Shown here: positions 9,933 to 21,682 of the stretch, one piece after another
How positions within the stretch are numbered: the stretch's first letter is position 1
Layout: every line of letters begins with the position of its first letter
Assembly: GCA_013423325.1 (NCBI GenBank)
Contig: BLJB01000073.1
Location: 62,001 to 126,000 of the forward strand
Length of the DNA: 64,000 nucleotides
Direction: 5' to 3'
From: Usnea hakonensis
Taxonomy: Eukaryota > Ascomycota > Lecanoromycetes > Lecanorales > Parmeliaceae
The notes under the pieces: model-generated
What the model was told of the DNA's origin: nothing
Database searches by the model: none
What the model saw: only the letters and a program-made list of their open reading frames with translations
Program-made: the position numbers and the translations under genes

Positions 9933-12799
9933 ATGGTGGAATCTTCTGACGAGCCGAGTTTATTAGATCGCATTAGGTCTATCCCTCGTAAAGCGCATGC
10001 CTCGAACAATCTCGTTGGAGCAGACGATAAGCGTCCTGCCACTATCCCCTTAACCAACCAATCAACCCCCAGCGATGCAGATGTATCTGCTCGGCTCCCA
10101 TCCTCAGGAGTCCATCCAGACCATTTCACAACCTTTGCGAATACCACGAACGATCATGTGGCCAACAAGACCTCGTCAGCGTTGCCACCAGCAGCTCCTC
10201 CTACGCCTAATGCCGAATCTGGAGAGACATCTTCCTCCATAGAGCCAGGAGCTGAACCGAATATCATGATTCGCTTCTATCAAGCCTGTAAAGAAATCCT
10301 CTTCTCGAGTTGGCTCAACATCCTTCTGGTGTTTGTCCCTGTGGGCATAGCCGTTCAGGCAGCCGGTGTAAACAAGACCATTGTCTTTGCAATCAACGCC
10401 ATTGCCATCATACCGCTTGCTGGGCTACTGAGTCATGCTACGGAAAGCGTCGCTAGCGACTTGGGTGACACCATCGGAGCTCTAATGAACATAACCTTTG
10501 GCAATGCAGTAGAGCTCATCATTTTGTATGTTCTGTCACTCGGGCTTGATAATTCTATTAACCGCTTTACAGCATGTATGTTGTACATAGCAGACAGTAG
10601 ATAAGAGAGAGCCATGGGTAGCCCACAAAAGCACCTACAACTCGATTGCACTCTTTTTTATCTGCCCCCTATGCCCCTCCGCCTCATTCCATGGTTTATG
10701 TTGCATAAGCTTACCATTGCCATGTCATTAATCCAGCATTGCTCTTACCAAGGTCCGTGCTTCCAATTCGGCCGCTCTCTATCTTAGACTAACTCTTGCA
10801 AAGGATGAGATCCAGATTGTCCAGGCGTCCCTCCTCGGCTCCATTCTCGCCAATCTTCTACTCATCCTTGGGATGTGCTTCTTGTTCGGTGGCCTTCGCT
10901 TCCGTGAACAGGTATGCGATGCTAATTCAGGTTCTCGACCGGGGCTAAGAAGGTTGCAGATTTATAACAGTACTGTAACGCAAATGAGCGCATGTCTACT
11001 CTCCTTGAGCGTCATGAGCCTACTTTTGCCGGTAAGCCACTTAAGACTATGTTGACGACTGTTTATCATCAGTCTGCTCTATTAATAAAAGCAACATCTC
11101 AATAGTGGACTGACTACTACTGTTACTTACAGACTGCGTTCCATGCCTCTTTCACTGATAGCGCGACTGCCGACAAGGCGGTACTGCAAATTAGCAGAGG
11201 TACAAGCATTGTGAGTCCTCGAATATCTGTTAAGGCAGCTCAGCTGCTAACACCTGCGAGATCCTACTTCTGGTGTATGTGCTATATCTGCTTTTTCAAA
11301 TGAAATCGCATGCGTACATGTATCAAAGTACACCACAGCATGTAATTGACGAAGAATCTCATCCTGGCGTTCTGGCCGAAATGCTGGGATCTTCCAGCTC
11401 ATCAGACACTTCCAGCTCCTCTAGTGGAAGTGACACTGTTGGATCTTCAGGATCAAACACGACGGCGAAACGCATCAAAAGAGTCCTCAGAGGTCGAAGA
11501 CGCCGCAAATCTAGTGCAAGCTCAAAGGATACGCCTTCCGTCCCCTCAACCTTACGTACACCGTCAGCCTCCACCTTTGCACACAGTATCGAACAAAACG
11601 ATCTCGCTCTCGCAAATCTTAGAACTGATCAACTTGCCCTATCCTCACCCGTGTTGGGTGGTATCGCCAGTGGTGACGAGGCCGATACTGACGGCGAACA
11701 TGACATCCCCTCTGCCACTACGAGGGATACCACAATCAACTTTCGGGATTTTGAGAATGAGAAAGGAGGCCCTGTCAGTAAATCACCCGAGAAAAAGCCA
11801 AAGAAGAAATCGAAGAAGAGGTTCCGAAAGTCGAACAACAAGGATGAGAAGGACATTGATGTGCCTGAGAAACTTGCATCTTCAAGACCATTGGACGACA
11901 CCAGGCCCGTCAGTCCTCATGTTGGATTTGTGCAGGACATCCAAAGTCATTCTGAAAGCTCGCCAAAGCGTCCCTTCAACATACGAGGTCTTTCGGTCCG
12001 TGACGTAGTGCCAGCGATGCCGGCAATGCCTAAGATGCTGTCAAGTACTGTCTTTTCGACACCCAATCCAACCGGTCTTGCCCCAAGTGGAGCTCCAATT
12101 ACGGGTGTCACGCCTCGAGCGCTGCACCGCTCGAACTCGCTCCCTAGTCGCCTCAATCAAGTCCAAGCCGCACGCCAAGCCCAAGCGTTAACGCCACAGC
12201 ACTCTCAACCCTACGTGCTGCCAGCCAACTCGACGGAGCCCATCGATAGTAAAGAGGCTGTCCTGCCTAAAAAGTACATGTCTCGCACGTCAGCTGTGAT
12301 CCTGCTTCTGGTGTCGACTGGGCTCGTTGCCGTTTGCGCTGAATTCTTGGTGGCGAGTATCAATTACCTCGTCGAAAACACAAGCGTCTCGGAAGCGTTT
12401 GTGGGTCTCATCATCTTACCGATAGTTGGCAACGCTGCCGAGCATGTCACGGCTGTCACTGTCGCTAGTAAGAACAAGATGGACCTTGCCATCGGTGTCG
12501 CTGTAGGGAGCAGCATTCAAATTGCTCTATTTGTGACGCCAGTGATTGTGCTACTTGGTTGGATCTTAAGCAAAGACATGGGCCTCTACTTTTCGCTGTT
12601 CGAAACAATCAGCTTGTTTGTGAGTGCATTCATAGTCAATTTTCTCGTGCTAGATGGGCGGAGCAATTATCTGGAAGGAGCCTTATTGATTGCAGCCTAT
12701 GTGATCATTGCTCTGGCCGCGTTTTTTTTTCCGGACTCGGACGAGCAAAGCACTATCGGAGGGGCAGATGCCGTGGAAAAGATGATCAGAATGCTTTAA
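9933..12799 (+). CDS. Vacuolar Ca2+/H+ exchanger, CAX/Vcx1 family
   Basis: Vacuolar cation/proton antiporter that loads Ca2+ into the vacuole. Exons: 9933-10525, 10737-10752, 10804-10911, 10960-11031, 11133-11210 and 11261-12799, giving 801 aa. Both alpha-repeats are present: GNAVELI at the end of exon 1 and GNAAEHVTAV in the last exon, each flanked by hydrophobic helices. Exon 2 is a 16-base micro-exon; it restores the family-like sequence IFIALTKDEIQIVQASLLGSI in short pieces. Intron 2 has a GACTAAC branch site and intron 5 a GCTAAC. A loop of roughly 300 residues between the halves, rich in Ser, Lys and Arg, makes this protein about twice the length of yeast Vcx1 and is a likely site of regulation. 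The ATG at 9933 is the first in frame; the upstream frame has only a TTG. Confidence 0.93.
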
Positions 12800-13360
12800 A
12801 TTGCTAGAAGGGAGTGGCTCGCGCCTGGCGCTGGCGGAGGTGAAAGTTTCTGACGCACCATGTTCAGCTATCTGAGGGCAGTCACTACCGAGGTCTCCTT
12901 GACCATGTGGCCAGCGCCGTTGCTCCAACGATGATATGCGTGTATGTTGTCTAGGCATCTCATGCCAATTGACTGCTTCAGTAGAAATAGCTAGTATATT
13001 ACGGTACTTCATCATGTCTTTATTGGACCTTACGTCCAATGGCTGGCCGGACGCTGAGGGAAGCGCATGAACATTTCCCCCCTCGCGTATCACTACAATA
13101 GCCCAAGCTGACGCACGTCGCTTCTTCGTAGTCCTCCCTTGACCATAATGTACAGTGACTATATCATCGGATGCTCCAGACGCCTCAGGAGAACATCGAC
13201 GAGGTAATACAACAAGGTCCGTAGCCCGGAGTTTTGACCGAACAGATGGTACATGGAGCTTGGTTGATCACCCAGTGGTAAACGCCCAAAGAGATCGCAT
13301 GTGCGCGAGGCCGCATCCTTAGAGAATCCCATGATTCGAGGGCACAATGGCTTCTGGTGT
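12800..13360. other. Convergent intergenic region
   Basis: Shared 3' region of the calcium exchanger (+) and Vps28 (-). No coding frame or RNA gene recognised. Confidence 0.6.
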
Positions 13361-14096
13361 TCAGGTCAGCGTCTTCTTGAACCCAGCATATGCCCCCTCT
13401 ATTTCAAACAACAGTTCCCTCGCTTCTCCCTCTGACAATTCTTCCTGCGCTCTCATCCCGTTCAAACGAATCAACCAGCTGATGATCTTCGGTCTCCCCT
13501 CGAAGTCCCCCAACGTCACCTCATTGACAGATTGTATAAGCTCGACCAGTAAGGGGTGTAGGGCATCCTTTGAAAGCATATTGAGCTTCAGCGCGTCGAG
13601 AAAGGTTATGAAATTTTCGGTTGCGAGTGAGATCTTGGATCCTGATGCAGAGGGTTGGGAGTGGGTGGTGGAGGAATGGGGGGCGGAAGTAGAGGGATGC
13701 GGGTTGGAGGGTTCGGCGACGGTAGCGGGGAGATTGACCCGAAGGCGTTCGGTTGCGCGGGGGCATTCGATCTGGCGTGGTCAGGTGTCGTGGAAAGATT
13801 AGGATAGCCTTTTAACAAGAAGATCATACATCCCACTCACGCTTGAACGTCTCCAAGTCTACAAAGGACCGGGCGACAGTGTCATCGCTCAGATTTGACT
13901 TGTATTGCTTCAACAAGCGACTGCATATCTCGGTGTATTCTAACTCGGGAATGGAGTCTTTGATGTACGCCTTCTCTAGGCCATCGAGGGTGATGATGAT
14001 GCTATAAATTTCTGCGAGGGAATCATTGAGATCCCTCTCCGCAGCTGTCTCGGAGAGCTTTACTTCCTGGGTCAAGCGCATATTAGCTCTGGGCAT
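13361..14096 (-). CDS. VPS28: ESCRT-I subunit Vps28
   Basis: Component of the ESCRT-I complex that sorts ubiquitinated membrane cargo into multivesicular endosomes. Exons 14096-13830 and 13771-13361 give 225 aa, normal for the family. The N-terminal core domain contains LNDSLAEIYSIIITLDGLEKAY in two halves, then RLLKQYKS and SFVDLETFKREWD. After a Ser/Pro linker the C-terminal four-helix domain (LNMLSKDALHPLLVELIQSV, then GDFEGRPKI) binds ESCRT-II/III partners in characterised homologues. The intron 13772-13829 (58 bases, GTATG donor, CTGAC branch site) falls exactly after REWD and restores IECPRATERL. Start at the first ATG. Confidence 0.96.
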
Positions 14097-15153
14097 CTTA
14101 GTAGACGGGAAGGAGAATGGTGAGCTTTGTAAAATATGATTGGTGCAGTAAGTACTTGATCCAGGTTAATGTTGGCGGAGAGAGAAGAATCTGGTATGTA
14201 GCTGTACGGAGTGGGGGCATAAGGCAACTGCCTCGGTGAAGCCAACATTGGTAGAAGCTTTCAAAGAAGGCCTTCACATCTCTCACTTATTATATTCACT
14301 CTGGAGGGTGTGTCACTTTGGAGACGGAAGGCCATCGCCAAGACTTTGGCGTCAGGTACCTTAAGATTACAGTATACCTCCCACCAGTCTATTTCCCTTT
14401 CCCCCTTTCTAGCTGGGGGCCAGTACTTTTCGATAAGGTAAAGATGATACCTAATGACGGCTACTCCACTAACGTGATTGTACAACACTTTACGATCATT
14501 GATCAATAAGGTACCTATCAGAAAATTCCTTACTGTGCTAGTCTGTTTGAGAAGCAAGGGAAAAGGCTGTTATGATCTGACAGAGTGTGATTTAGAGGTA
14601 GAAAAGCTATCAGAGAACGAGGCTTCAGATTTGGAATTTGAGATTTGAGATTTGATATTGATTATTATTCTCCACCTCAGTCAACCATCGTCCACTCGAT
14701 CCACCCCTTACCCTAAGAACTAGAAGTTTAAAATGACGACTTCCCGTCGGTGTTAGCGGGAATTAGCGTTGAGCGGCTGTGGCTAATCGAAGGCCAGGAA
14801 GCTGCTCCCGAGCATAAGGTAAGGTACTTTAAGGTAAGATCCATTCTTATTCTACAAACCCCAACTCCCAATCATCATCATATTCACTTCCTATACCCGA
14901 GTACTCGTACCCTGTAAAAATAATTTACCCGGCTTTCTTCCCTCTCTAATCATACCATACTCCTACATCCTGCGTCAATCTGCACCACCTTCAAGAGGCT
15001 ATACTTGTCTCGCCGGCTTGGGAAACCGCCGCTGTGAGCATTCTAGTACTATGAAGCCTGCCCTGTGTCTGGCGCAACCATCCGATCAGGACTACCCTTC
15101 GGTGCCTTCATGAATCATTGGCGGCGAATTCAAATGGTTGCGCCGTTGACTCT
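14097..15153. other. Divergent promoter region of Vps28 and histidine kinase
   Basis: About 1 kb with no gene. Holds AAGGTAAGGTACTTTAAGGTAAG at about 14816-14838 (written here in overlapping repeats of AAGGTA), a GAGATTTGAGATTTGA patch near 14640, and, at the right end, two short upstream ORFs described separately. Confidence 0.6.
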
Positions 15154-15157
15154 ATGA
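15051..15157 (+). promoter_or_regulatory. Two chained upstream ORFs before the histidine kinase
   Basis: uORF1 runs 15051-15113 (20 codons plus TGA). Its TGA overlaps the ATG of uORF2 (15110-15157, 15 codons plus TGA) as ATGA. The TGA of uORF2 in turn overlaps the kinase ATG at 15154 as ATGA. The three reading frames are therefore linked head to tail by one-base frame shifts. If transcribed together they would reduce or condition translation of the kinase. The overlaps are directly visible; the regulatory role is inference. Confidence 0.55.
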
Positions 15158-18100
15158 ATGTTCCTCAATCCATGTTCACGGCGCCGGACAGCTTCAATAG
15201 TAAAGAAAGCCGCGATTCTACTTCCCCAACACTCGGCAAGCGGTCAAGAAATTCAACAACTGCTAGGCCTAATACCCAACCTTGGGCCAAGGACAGCACT
15301 AGAGAGCACGCAGGCTCACCCCAGAACGACTCTGACCATTCCAAGTCAGCCAACAGCGCGTCATGGAACTCGAATCACCGCAGTGATATCTGGAATGATC
15401 CTACATTCTCTTCGGCAAGCAAAAAGCGCGCTTCGTCTCGGGTATCACCCCATCTTTCCACCGCCGGTGGGCCACCTTCAAAAAAACAAGATATCCGGCA
15501 CCGTTCTCGACGTGACCTTCATCCTGTCAATCTTGAACGGCACCCCTTTGAGGATAGTCTCGCTCCAGGGCCTCGCTTCTTTACAAGCCAACCGCATCAG
15601 CGGCCGACCTTGCCTTACCGCCTTTCAAGTTCTGAGGTAGGCGCAAAAATGTTGGGCAAAGCCAACAAGGAAGATAGTGGAGGGATAAGAACCTTGAAAT
15701 TGGCGCGGGGTTCTGTGAACGCGGGTAGTCCATCGCGGCCCTTGGCTCCTCGCACGCCCAGTGGCAATAGTCGCAGCTATTTAAGCTCCACAAGTAAATC
15801 AGCAAAGTCCCCTGACGGTGGGGGGAAATCTAACGCGCTCCATACACTCAATCAACTTGGTGTGCTTGAGTTGCTAGAGCAAGATGATCGCCCTACATTC
15901 ATCCTGGATCTGGGTGAGCAGTCGAATTATGAGCCTGGACCTCTCAAGATCACCTTCGCCAATGCTTCGCTGAGGGCCTCTTCCCCAGCACTAGAAATGA
16001 TCTCGGGCACAGCGGGCCAGGTATCACCTGGTCTTACCGCAACAACCGCTTTTTCGGATTTTAAAGCTTGGTCTATGAGTTACGTGAGGGATCATGAGTC
16101 TCTCGATGTTGCTCTTCCTTCCTTCTTTTATGCAGGAGCCACTTGGACCAGCTGCTCACTCAGGAAACGTTTTCGAGTTATCAAAAGCATGACAGTTTCA
16201 ACTAAGGCCGGCCTCGTCTCAAATCCGTCATCTATGGGGCATCCTACCAGTTCATACTTGGGTAGAGAAGGTCAGGCTTTCGTTACGACACCTATTGATC
16301 GGAATCAAGATGTAGAGGAAGAACAGCAAGATTACTTTGGTAATGCCCGCGTCTTTGTGCCGATGGAAGACCAGAATAGTGGCACGAGGTCTCATCGAAG
16401 GGGCCTGTCCGGACAGAGTGATGAGGTAGTTCGGCACTCCCAACAGAACCAGAAACTTGGGATGCGTACTGGACGACATGATCTCCCAATAAGGTCGAAC
16501 TCAAAACCGCTTACAGTGACAAGCTCACCTCATAATTTGCGCAATGGTGAAGCTATCCTGCGAGCCGCCTGTGCCGGAGACGTCGATTACTTCAAAATCT
16601 ACCCACACAATGAGCCAGGTTTCTTTGATTGGACTCGATTGCCCAACTCGCCGGCTCTACCTCGTCATATCCAATTCACAAGGAGTATCGACTGGGCGTC
16701 AACGCCACTGGGCCCCATTGAGCACTGGGAACCGGAACTTCGTAGTATGTGCAACCTTATAATGGCGAGTCCGCACCCTGCAGCAATGTACTGGGGCCCA
16801 GATTTGATTGCAATTTATAATGAGGCTTATATTTTGCTGGCGGGGCAAAAACATCCCCGTTTAATGGGTCAGAGCTACCGTGACGCGTGGGCAGAAATCT
16901 GGGATTCAGTGGAAGGGGTCTTCCAAAATGCTACTACCACAGGGCAAGCAACAATGAAGGATGATGATTGTCTTTTTATCCAGAGGGCCTTTGATGAGGG
17001 GCAGTTAGAAGAGACTTATTTTTCTTGGTCAATAATACCTCTAGTCGGGTCTGACGGCTCCGTCGTCGGTCTATACAATCCGGCGTTCGAGAAAACTCGA
17101 CGGAAAGTTGCAGAGCGACGAATGTTGACCCTTCGAGAAGTAGGAGAGAAGACCACTTCAGCGCAAGATCTCAAGAGCTTCTGGCGACAATGTTTGAAGG
17201 GTCTGGAATACAACGAGCACGACTCTCCGTTCGTAACTTTGTACTCAATAACGGATGACTTTGACAGCGACTCCTCGTCGATGCATTCCAACAGCAATAA
17301 GGCAGCCAAGCAATGCGTGCACGAAGGCTCACTTGGCATACCTGATGGCCATCCCGCGGCTGCACCGGTCGTCGATCTTAGAAATGGAAGTGGATATTTG
17401 GCGAACGTGTTCCGCGAAGCCATGAATGGCGATCGACCAACATTTTTGTCGGTTGCAGACGGCACTCTTGATCCAGATTTCCTCGAAGGTATAGAGTGGC
17501 GAGGGTTCCGGGACCCCTGTACCGCCGCTGTATGCTGTCCCGTTCATCTGACCGGCGGCGGATCCACGCTCGGCTTTCTCCTCATGGGCCTTAACCCTCG
17601 TAGACCGTATGACGATGACTACAGTCTCTACGTGCAGCTTCTGAATCGACAACTGGCCACCGCTATGGCCTCTGTTGTTCTTTTTGAAGAGGAGATTGCT
17701 AGAGGCAGGCGAGCTGCGCGGCTCGCAGCTCAGGACCGGATCGAGCTGTCAGAGCAACTAGCGGCAAGAACCCAAGAGGCGGTCGAGAGCGAGACCAAGT
17801 TCACCCGCATGGCGGAATTTGCCCCGGTAGGAATCTTCATTGCAGATTCTGCGGGAAAGATCACCTATTGTAATGAGAAGTGGCATGAGATATCAAGAGT
17901 ACCAAAAGGCCTTGGGGGTACCGACCAATGGATAGATAATTCTGTCAAAGATGAGGATAAAGAAATGCTGAGGATGCTGTGGTCTGACCTTGTTCACAAT
18001 GCGGTCCCCTTAAACACTGAGATTCGGTTCAAGAGAATGTGGATCGACCAAAATGGAAACAAAAGTGATACGTGGGCCCTAGCCAGTGCTTTCCCGGAAA

Positions 18101-19702
18101 GAGATATAGATGGTAAAGTCAAAGTCATTTTCGGTAGTATTACGGATATCAGCCAGCAGAAGTGGGCAGAGCATTTCGAAAAAAGGAGGATGGAGGAAGC
18201 GGTTGAAATGAAACGACAACAGGAAAATTTTATTGATATTACGAGCCATGAGATGCGAAATCCCTTGAGTGCTATTCTGCAGTGCGCAGATGAGATCACT
18301 ACATCAATGACAGATCTCCTAGCAGTGGATTTGTCCCAAGGGCCGGCCGGAGAATTGGTGCGAGCCGCAATCGATGCGTCTGGAATCATTGCCCTTTGCG
18401 CACAGCACCAGAAGCGAATCGTTGACGATATTCTAACCCTGTCAAAATTGGACTCAGCATTACTACTCGTAACACCATGCGATGTCATGCCGAAGACTGT
18501 GGTTCAGCGAGCATTGAAGATGTTCGATGGTGAAGTACACACGGCAGATATCAAGCTGAAATTCAAGGTCGATGAGTCCGTTGAGAAGTTTGGCATAGAA
18601 TGGGTGAAATTGGATCCCTCGCGCTTGCTACAGGTCCTCATCAATCTCACGACGAACGCAATCAAATTCACCACAACTCAGGAGAAACGAATCATCAATG
18701 TGACCCTTGCAGCATCTCTAAAGAGGCCTGCAAAGGACGGCAGTATCGTCTCGTACTTTCCCCCAAGGTCAAAGAAAAAGGATCTCACCAAAAGCTCCGA
18801 ATGGGGCACAGGCGAAAAGGTCTTCCTGCACTTTGCTGTTCAAGACACTGGTCCTGGTCTTACAGAGGACGAAAAAAAGCTTCTCTTCCTCCGTTTCTCT
18901 CAGGCAAGCCCTAGGACGCACGTGCAGTATGGCGGATCAGGCCTCGGTTTGTTTATCTCACGCGAACTTGTAGAGTTGCAAGGGGGAGAGATTGGTGTAG
19001 CGTCCAAGGCAGGAGAGGGAAGCACCTTCGCTTTTTACATCAAGGCTCGAAGATCTATAGCCCCCAAAGACGACGTGGACCAGTTTCCCAGTGCAGGCAA
19101 ACGTAAGCCGTCAACAGGCAAACACGCAGTACCCACGTCTTTGAAGGCGGTCGCTGAATCTTTGCCAAGCTCGGAAGCTTCGTCATCTCAAAAGGCTGTC
19201 GCCAAAGATACCCTCAAAATACTCATTGTTGAAGACAATCTTGTTAACCAAAAGGTCTTGGGCAAACAGCTCCGCAACATGGGCTGCATTGTACATGTTG
19301 CCAATCACGGTGGCGAATGCCTCGACCGCCTGAGAGAATCCACCTTCTGGAAGGGAAACGCGCGTAATGGTTTGGAAATAAGCGTTGTACTCATGGATCA
19401 GGAAATGCCGATTATGGACGGTTTGACGTGTACGAAAGAGATTCGTAAGTTGGAGGAGAAAGGGGATGTAGTCAGCCATGTGCCGATCATTGCTGTGACT
19501 GCCAACGCGCGCAGCGAGCAGATTGATACCGCGATGGATGTCGGCATGGTACGTGTCACATATAAGTTCAATGACGAACAACCTCACTGACACTTTTCAG
19601 GACGACGTTGTTTCCAAACCATTTCGCATCGTAGATCTCATCCCAAAGGTGGAAGAGTTGACCGAGAGGTACCCACATCCCATCAAGGGTGCCACTCCGT
19701 AA
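15154..19702 (+). CDS. Hybrid sensor histidine kinase
   Basis: Fungal hybrid histidine kinase, 1498 aa, exons 15154-19548 and 19601-19702. A long Ser-rich N-terminus is followed by a PAS-like region that starts with STPLGPIEHW and includes AAMYWGPDLIAIYNEAY. Next come a GAF-like stretch, a second PAS (FAPVGIFIADSAGKITYCNEKW), the HisKA box SHEMRNPLSAIL with the phospho-accepting His at about residue 1032, and the HATPase_c domain (N box LINLTTNAIKF, G boxes DTGPGL and GGSGLGLF near 1260). The C-terminal receiver (ILIVEDNLVNQKVL) has its phospho-Asp in VVLMD at about residue 1415. The 52-base intron lies in the receiver; splicing restores DDVVSKPFRI with the conserved Lys. No membrane helix is apparent, so it is probably a cytosolic sensor feeding a phosphorelay through an HPt protein. 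The signal is unknown. ATG 15154 is the first in frame after a stop at 15052. Confidence 0.93.
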
Positions 19703-20341
19703 CAGAAAAGCATGTGCTGCTAATCTTGAGAAAACAGCCACTGGCTGATCTGCCCTCAAGTCCTGCCGGCATGGCAAAGGATTGCATGGCGCTGGTAGAG
19801 AAGGATATGTATCTAACGCTGCATTTCAGAAGCATAGCAAAGTCATTGACCAAATGTACAGTAGCACTATCATTCAACCCTATAGAAGTCTGCAGCTTCT
19901 CAGCTGTAGTACAATTATGCTCCATATAATTAAATGTCACCTCAAGGGCCTGCTTTTACATTTCTGATGTCCAGGAACCGTATCTGAAAATTAAAAGGTC
20001 ATAAAATCCAGTGTATCGTCAGGTCTCGTTGCAGGAGTTCGGACCGTCCAAGTCCACAGCGATGTATTGTTGGACCTCTTGCGGAAAGGTGTACCAAGTG
20101 GAGAGATCTGAGAACCCTCCGTCAAGGCTGCACTGTGTCGCAATGGAGGGACGGAACGAATCACAACTTCCAGTGCGATATAAAACGCTTGGAGGTCAGC
20201 GAGGTGACAGCTTGGATGGATCGTATGGTATCATGGCTCTAGATGACTGCAACCGAACGCTATTCTAAACCGCCTTCAACATGCCATTCACTCTTCTCTT
20301 CAGGGGAATCTTAGCGAAAGACCAAGCAAGGAACCTCTCCG
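19703..20341. other. Convergent intergenic region
   Basis: Shared 3' region of the histidine kinase (+) and ceramide synthase (-). Short frames at 19714-20268 have no recognisable features. Confidence 0.55.
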
Positions 20342-21682
20342 TCACCCATTGCACCCCACCCGACCAATCAGCTCTTTCCTATCCCTCGACCCAGGCACCC
20401 TTATCCCACCTCTCTGAAAGATTCCCGTCTGGCGCGTAGGCGGCTCGCTGCCGGAGGCAATAACCTTGCCGTTTGCAAGCTGGTTCGGCTTGCCGTTCGA
20501 GCGCACTTCGCACTCCACCTCCACCTCTTCTTCTTCGTCGTCCTCTTCGCCATCATCTTCATCGCCGCTGCGGGTATCATTTGCGCTCTTACCCTTCAGC
20601 ACGCTCAATGCCACCTTGATGATCATCCCAAACCAGATGATACTCAGTACTTGCAGCATCAGCAGCAGGCCCAGAAATATCGACTTGATGTTCCTGTCGA
20701 GGCATATCGTTCCCTTCTGATTGAAAAATGGATCAAAGTACCTCCATCTGCTCAGCTTGCTCGGATCTGTCTCTATTTCCATGGTCTCCCCCGAATAGCA
20801 AGCAAACGGCATGACGCGAGGAACATCACGGTATATAGACCAGCATAAGTTGACGTAGATACCGTGGCGCGCAACAAGCCAGGTTGCTAAGAAGATGCCG
20901 AACATTATATTGCAGGCAACTTCGTAATGTAGATATTTGAGCATTTTCGCGAGCTACTTTGCGTTAGTCTTCAATTGGGTATGGCCAGCTTGCCAATAGA
21001 CTGGGTCTGGTAGCTCCGCATTGCATACATACCGGTAACAGAAAATCGACCACGTCCATAATGCACAGAATCACATTGCCAATGTTGGTCCAGCGATAGG
21101 CGTATGCGACGTACATCAGGAAACTAGTCACACAGTGGTGGAGGAGCATTTGGCCATAGTCTTTTCTCCGCTTTTCCAGATTGATGGCGAGGAGTTGTTG
21201 CAGCCAGAAGGCGAGCTGGACCAGATAGTACCATTTGAGCTCTCCGGAAAGTTCGCGAGACGGCCACGTAGACCAAAGTTCTTCAAAATTAAGCCAGTAG
21301 GACGAGTTGACGAGGATGTTCTAGGTTTGGAGAGTCAGCATTGATTGGATACCGGTGAAGGAACGGACACGCACCATGCCCATTGAGAAGGAGGTAGAGT
21401 CGTATATGAGAAGGAAACCCTGCTCGGCAAAGCGCATGCTGGCTTTGCGAGACATGACGCGAAGCCGAGTGACAAATTCGTAGAGACACTCAATGATTGT
21501 AGCTCTTATGGCCGTCAACAAGACGAGCCAGCCGAGGACGAAAAGGGCATCCTCGGATCCTTGGACATAGAGTCCATTGCCTTGAGCATAGGGCAGGTCG
21601 TAGAACTTTGTGGTATACGGTCGTACGGTGGGAACTAGCGAGTGTGTTACAGCGACAGAGAGAATGAGGGACCATGAAAGCA
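20342..21682 (-). CDS. Ceramide synthase (Lag1/Lac1 family), 5' end unresolved
   Basis: ER-membrane sphingoid base N-acyltransferase of the LAG1/TLC family, making ceramide from an acyl-CoA and a long-chain base. Exons read on the minus strand: 21682-21375, 21320-21033 and 20953-20342 (introns of 54 and 79 bases). The TLC core is clear: MRFAEQGFLLIYD, SSYWLNFEELW, WYYLVQLAFWLQQLL, the catalytic His pair in LLHHCVTSF, then IMDVVDFLLPLAKMLKYL, where acidic residues are conserved. The C-terminus has an acidic stretch (EDDGEEDDEEEEVE). The first exon shown begins at an AG acceptor at 21683 and contains no early ATG, so one or more short 5' exons are missing. An ATG at about 21786 opens a plausible short exon, but no canonical donor joins it in the right phase. 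Confidence 0.88.

Noticed and set aside
11346..12008. 220-codon plus-strand frame overlapping the calcium exchanger
   Set aside because: Second frame of the Ser/Arg-rich loop of the exchanger; no independent start context or family features.
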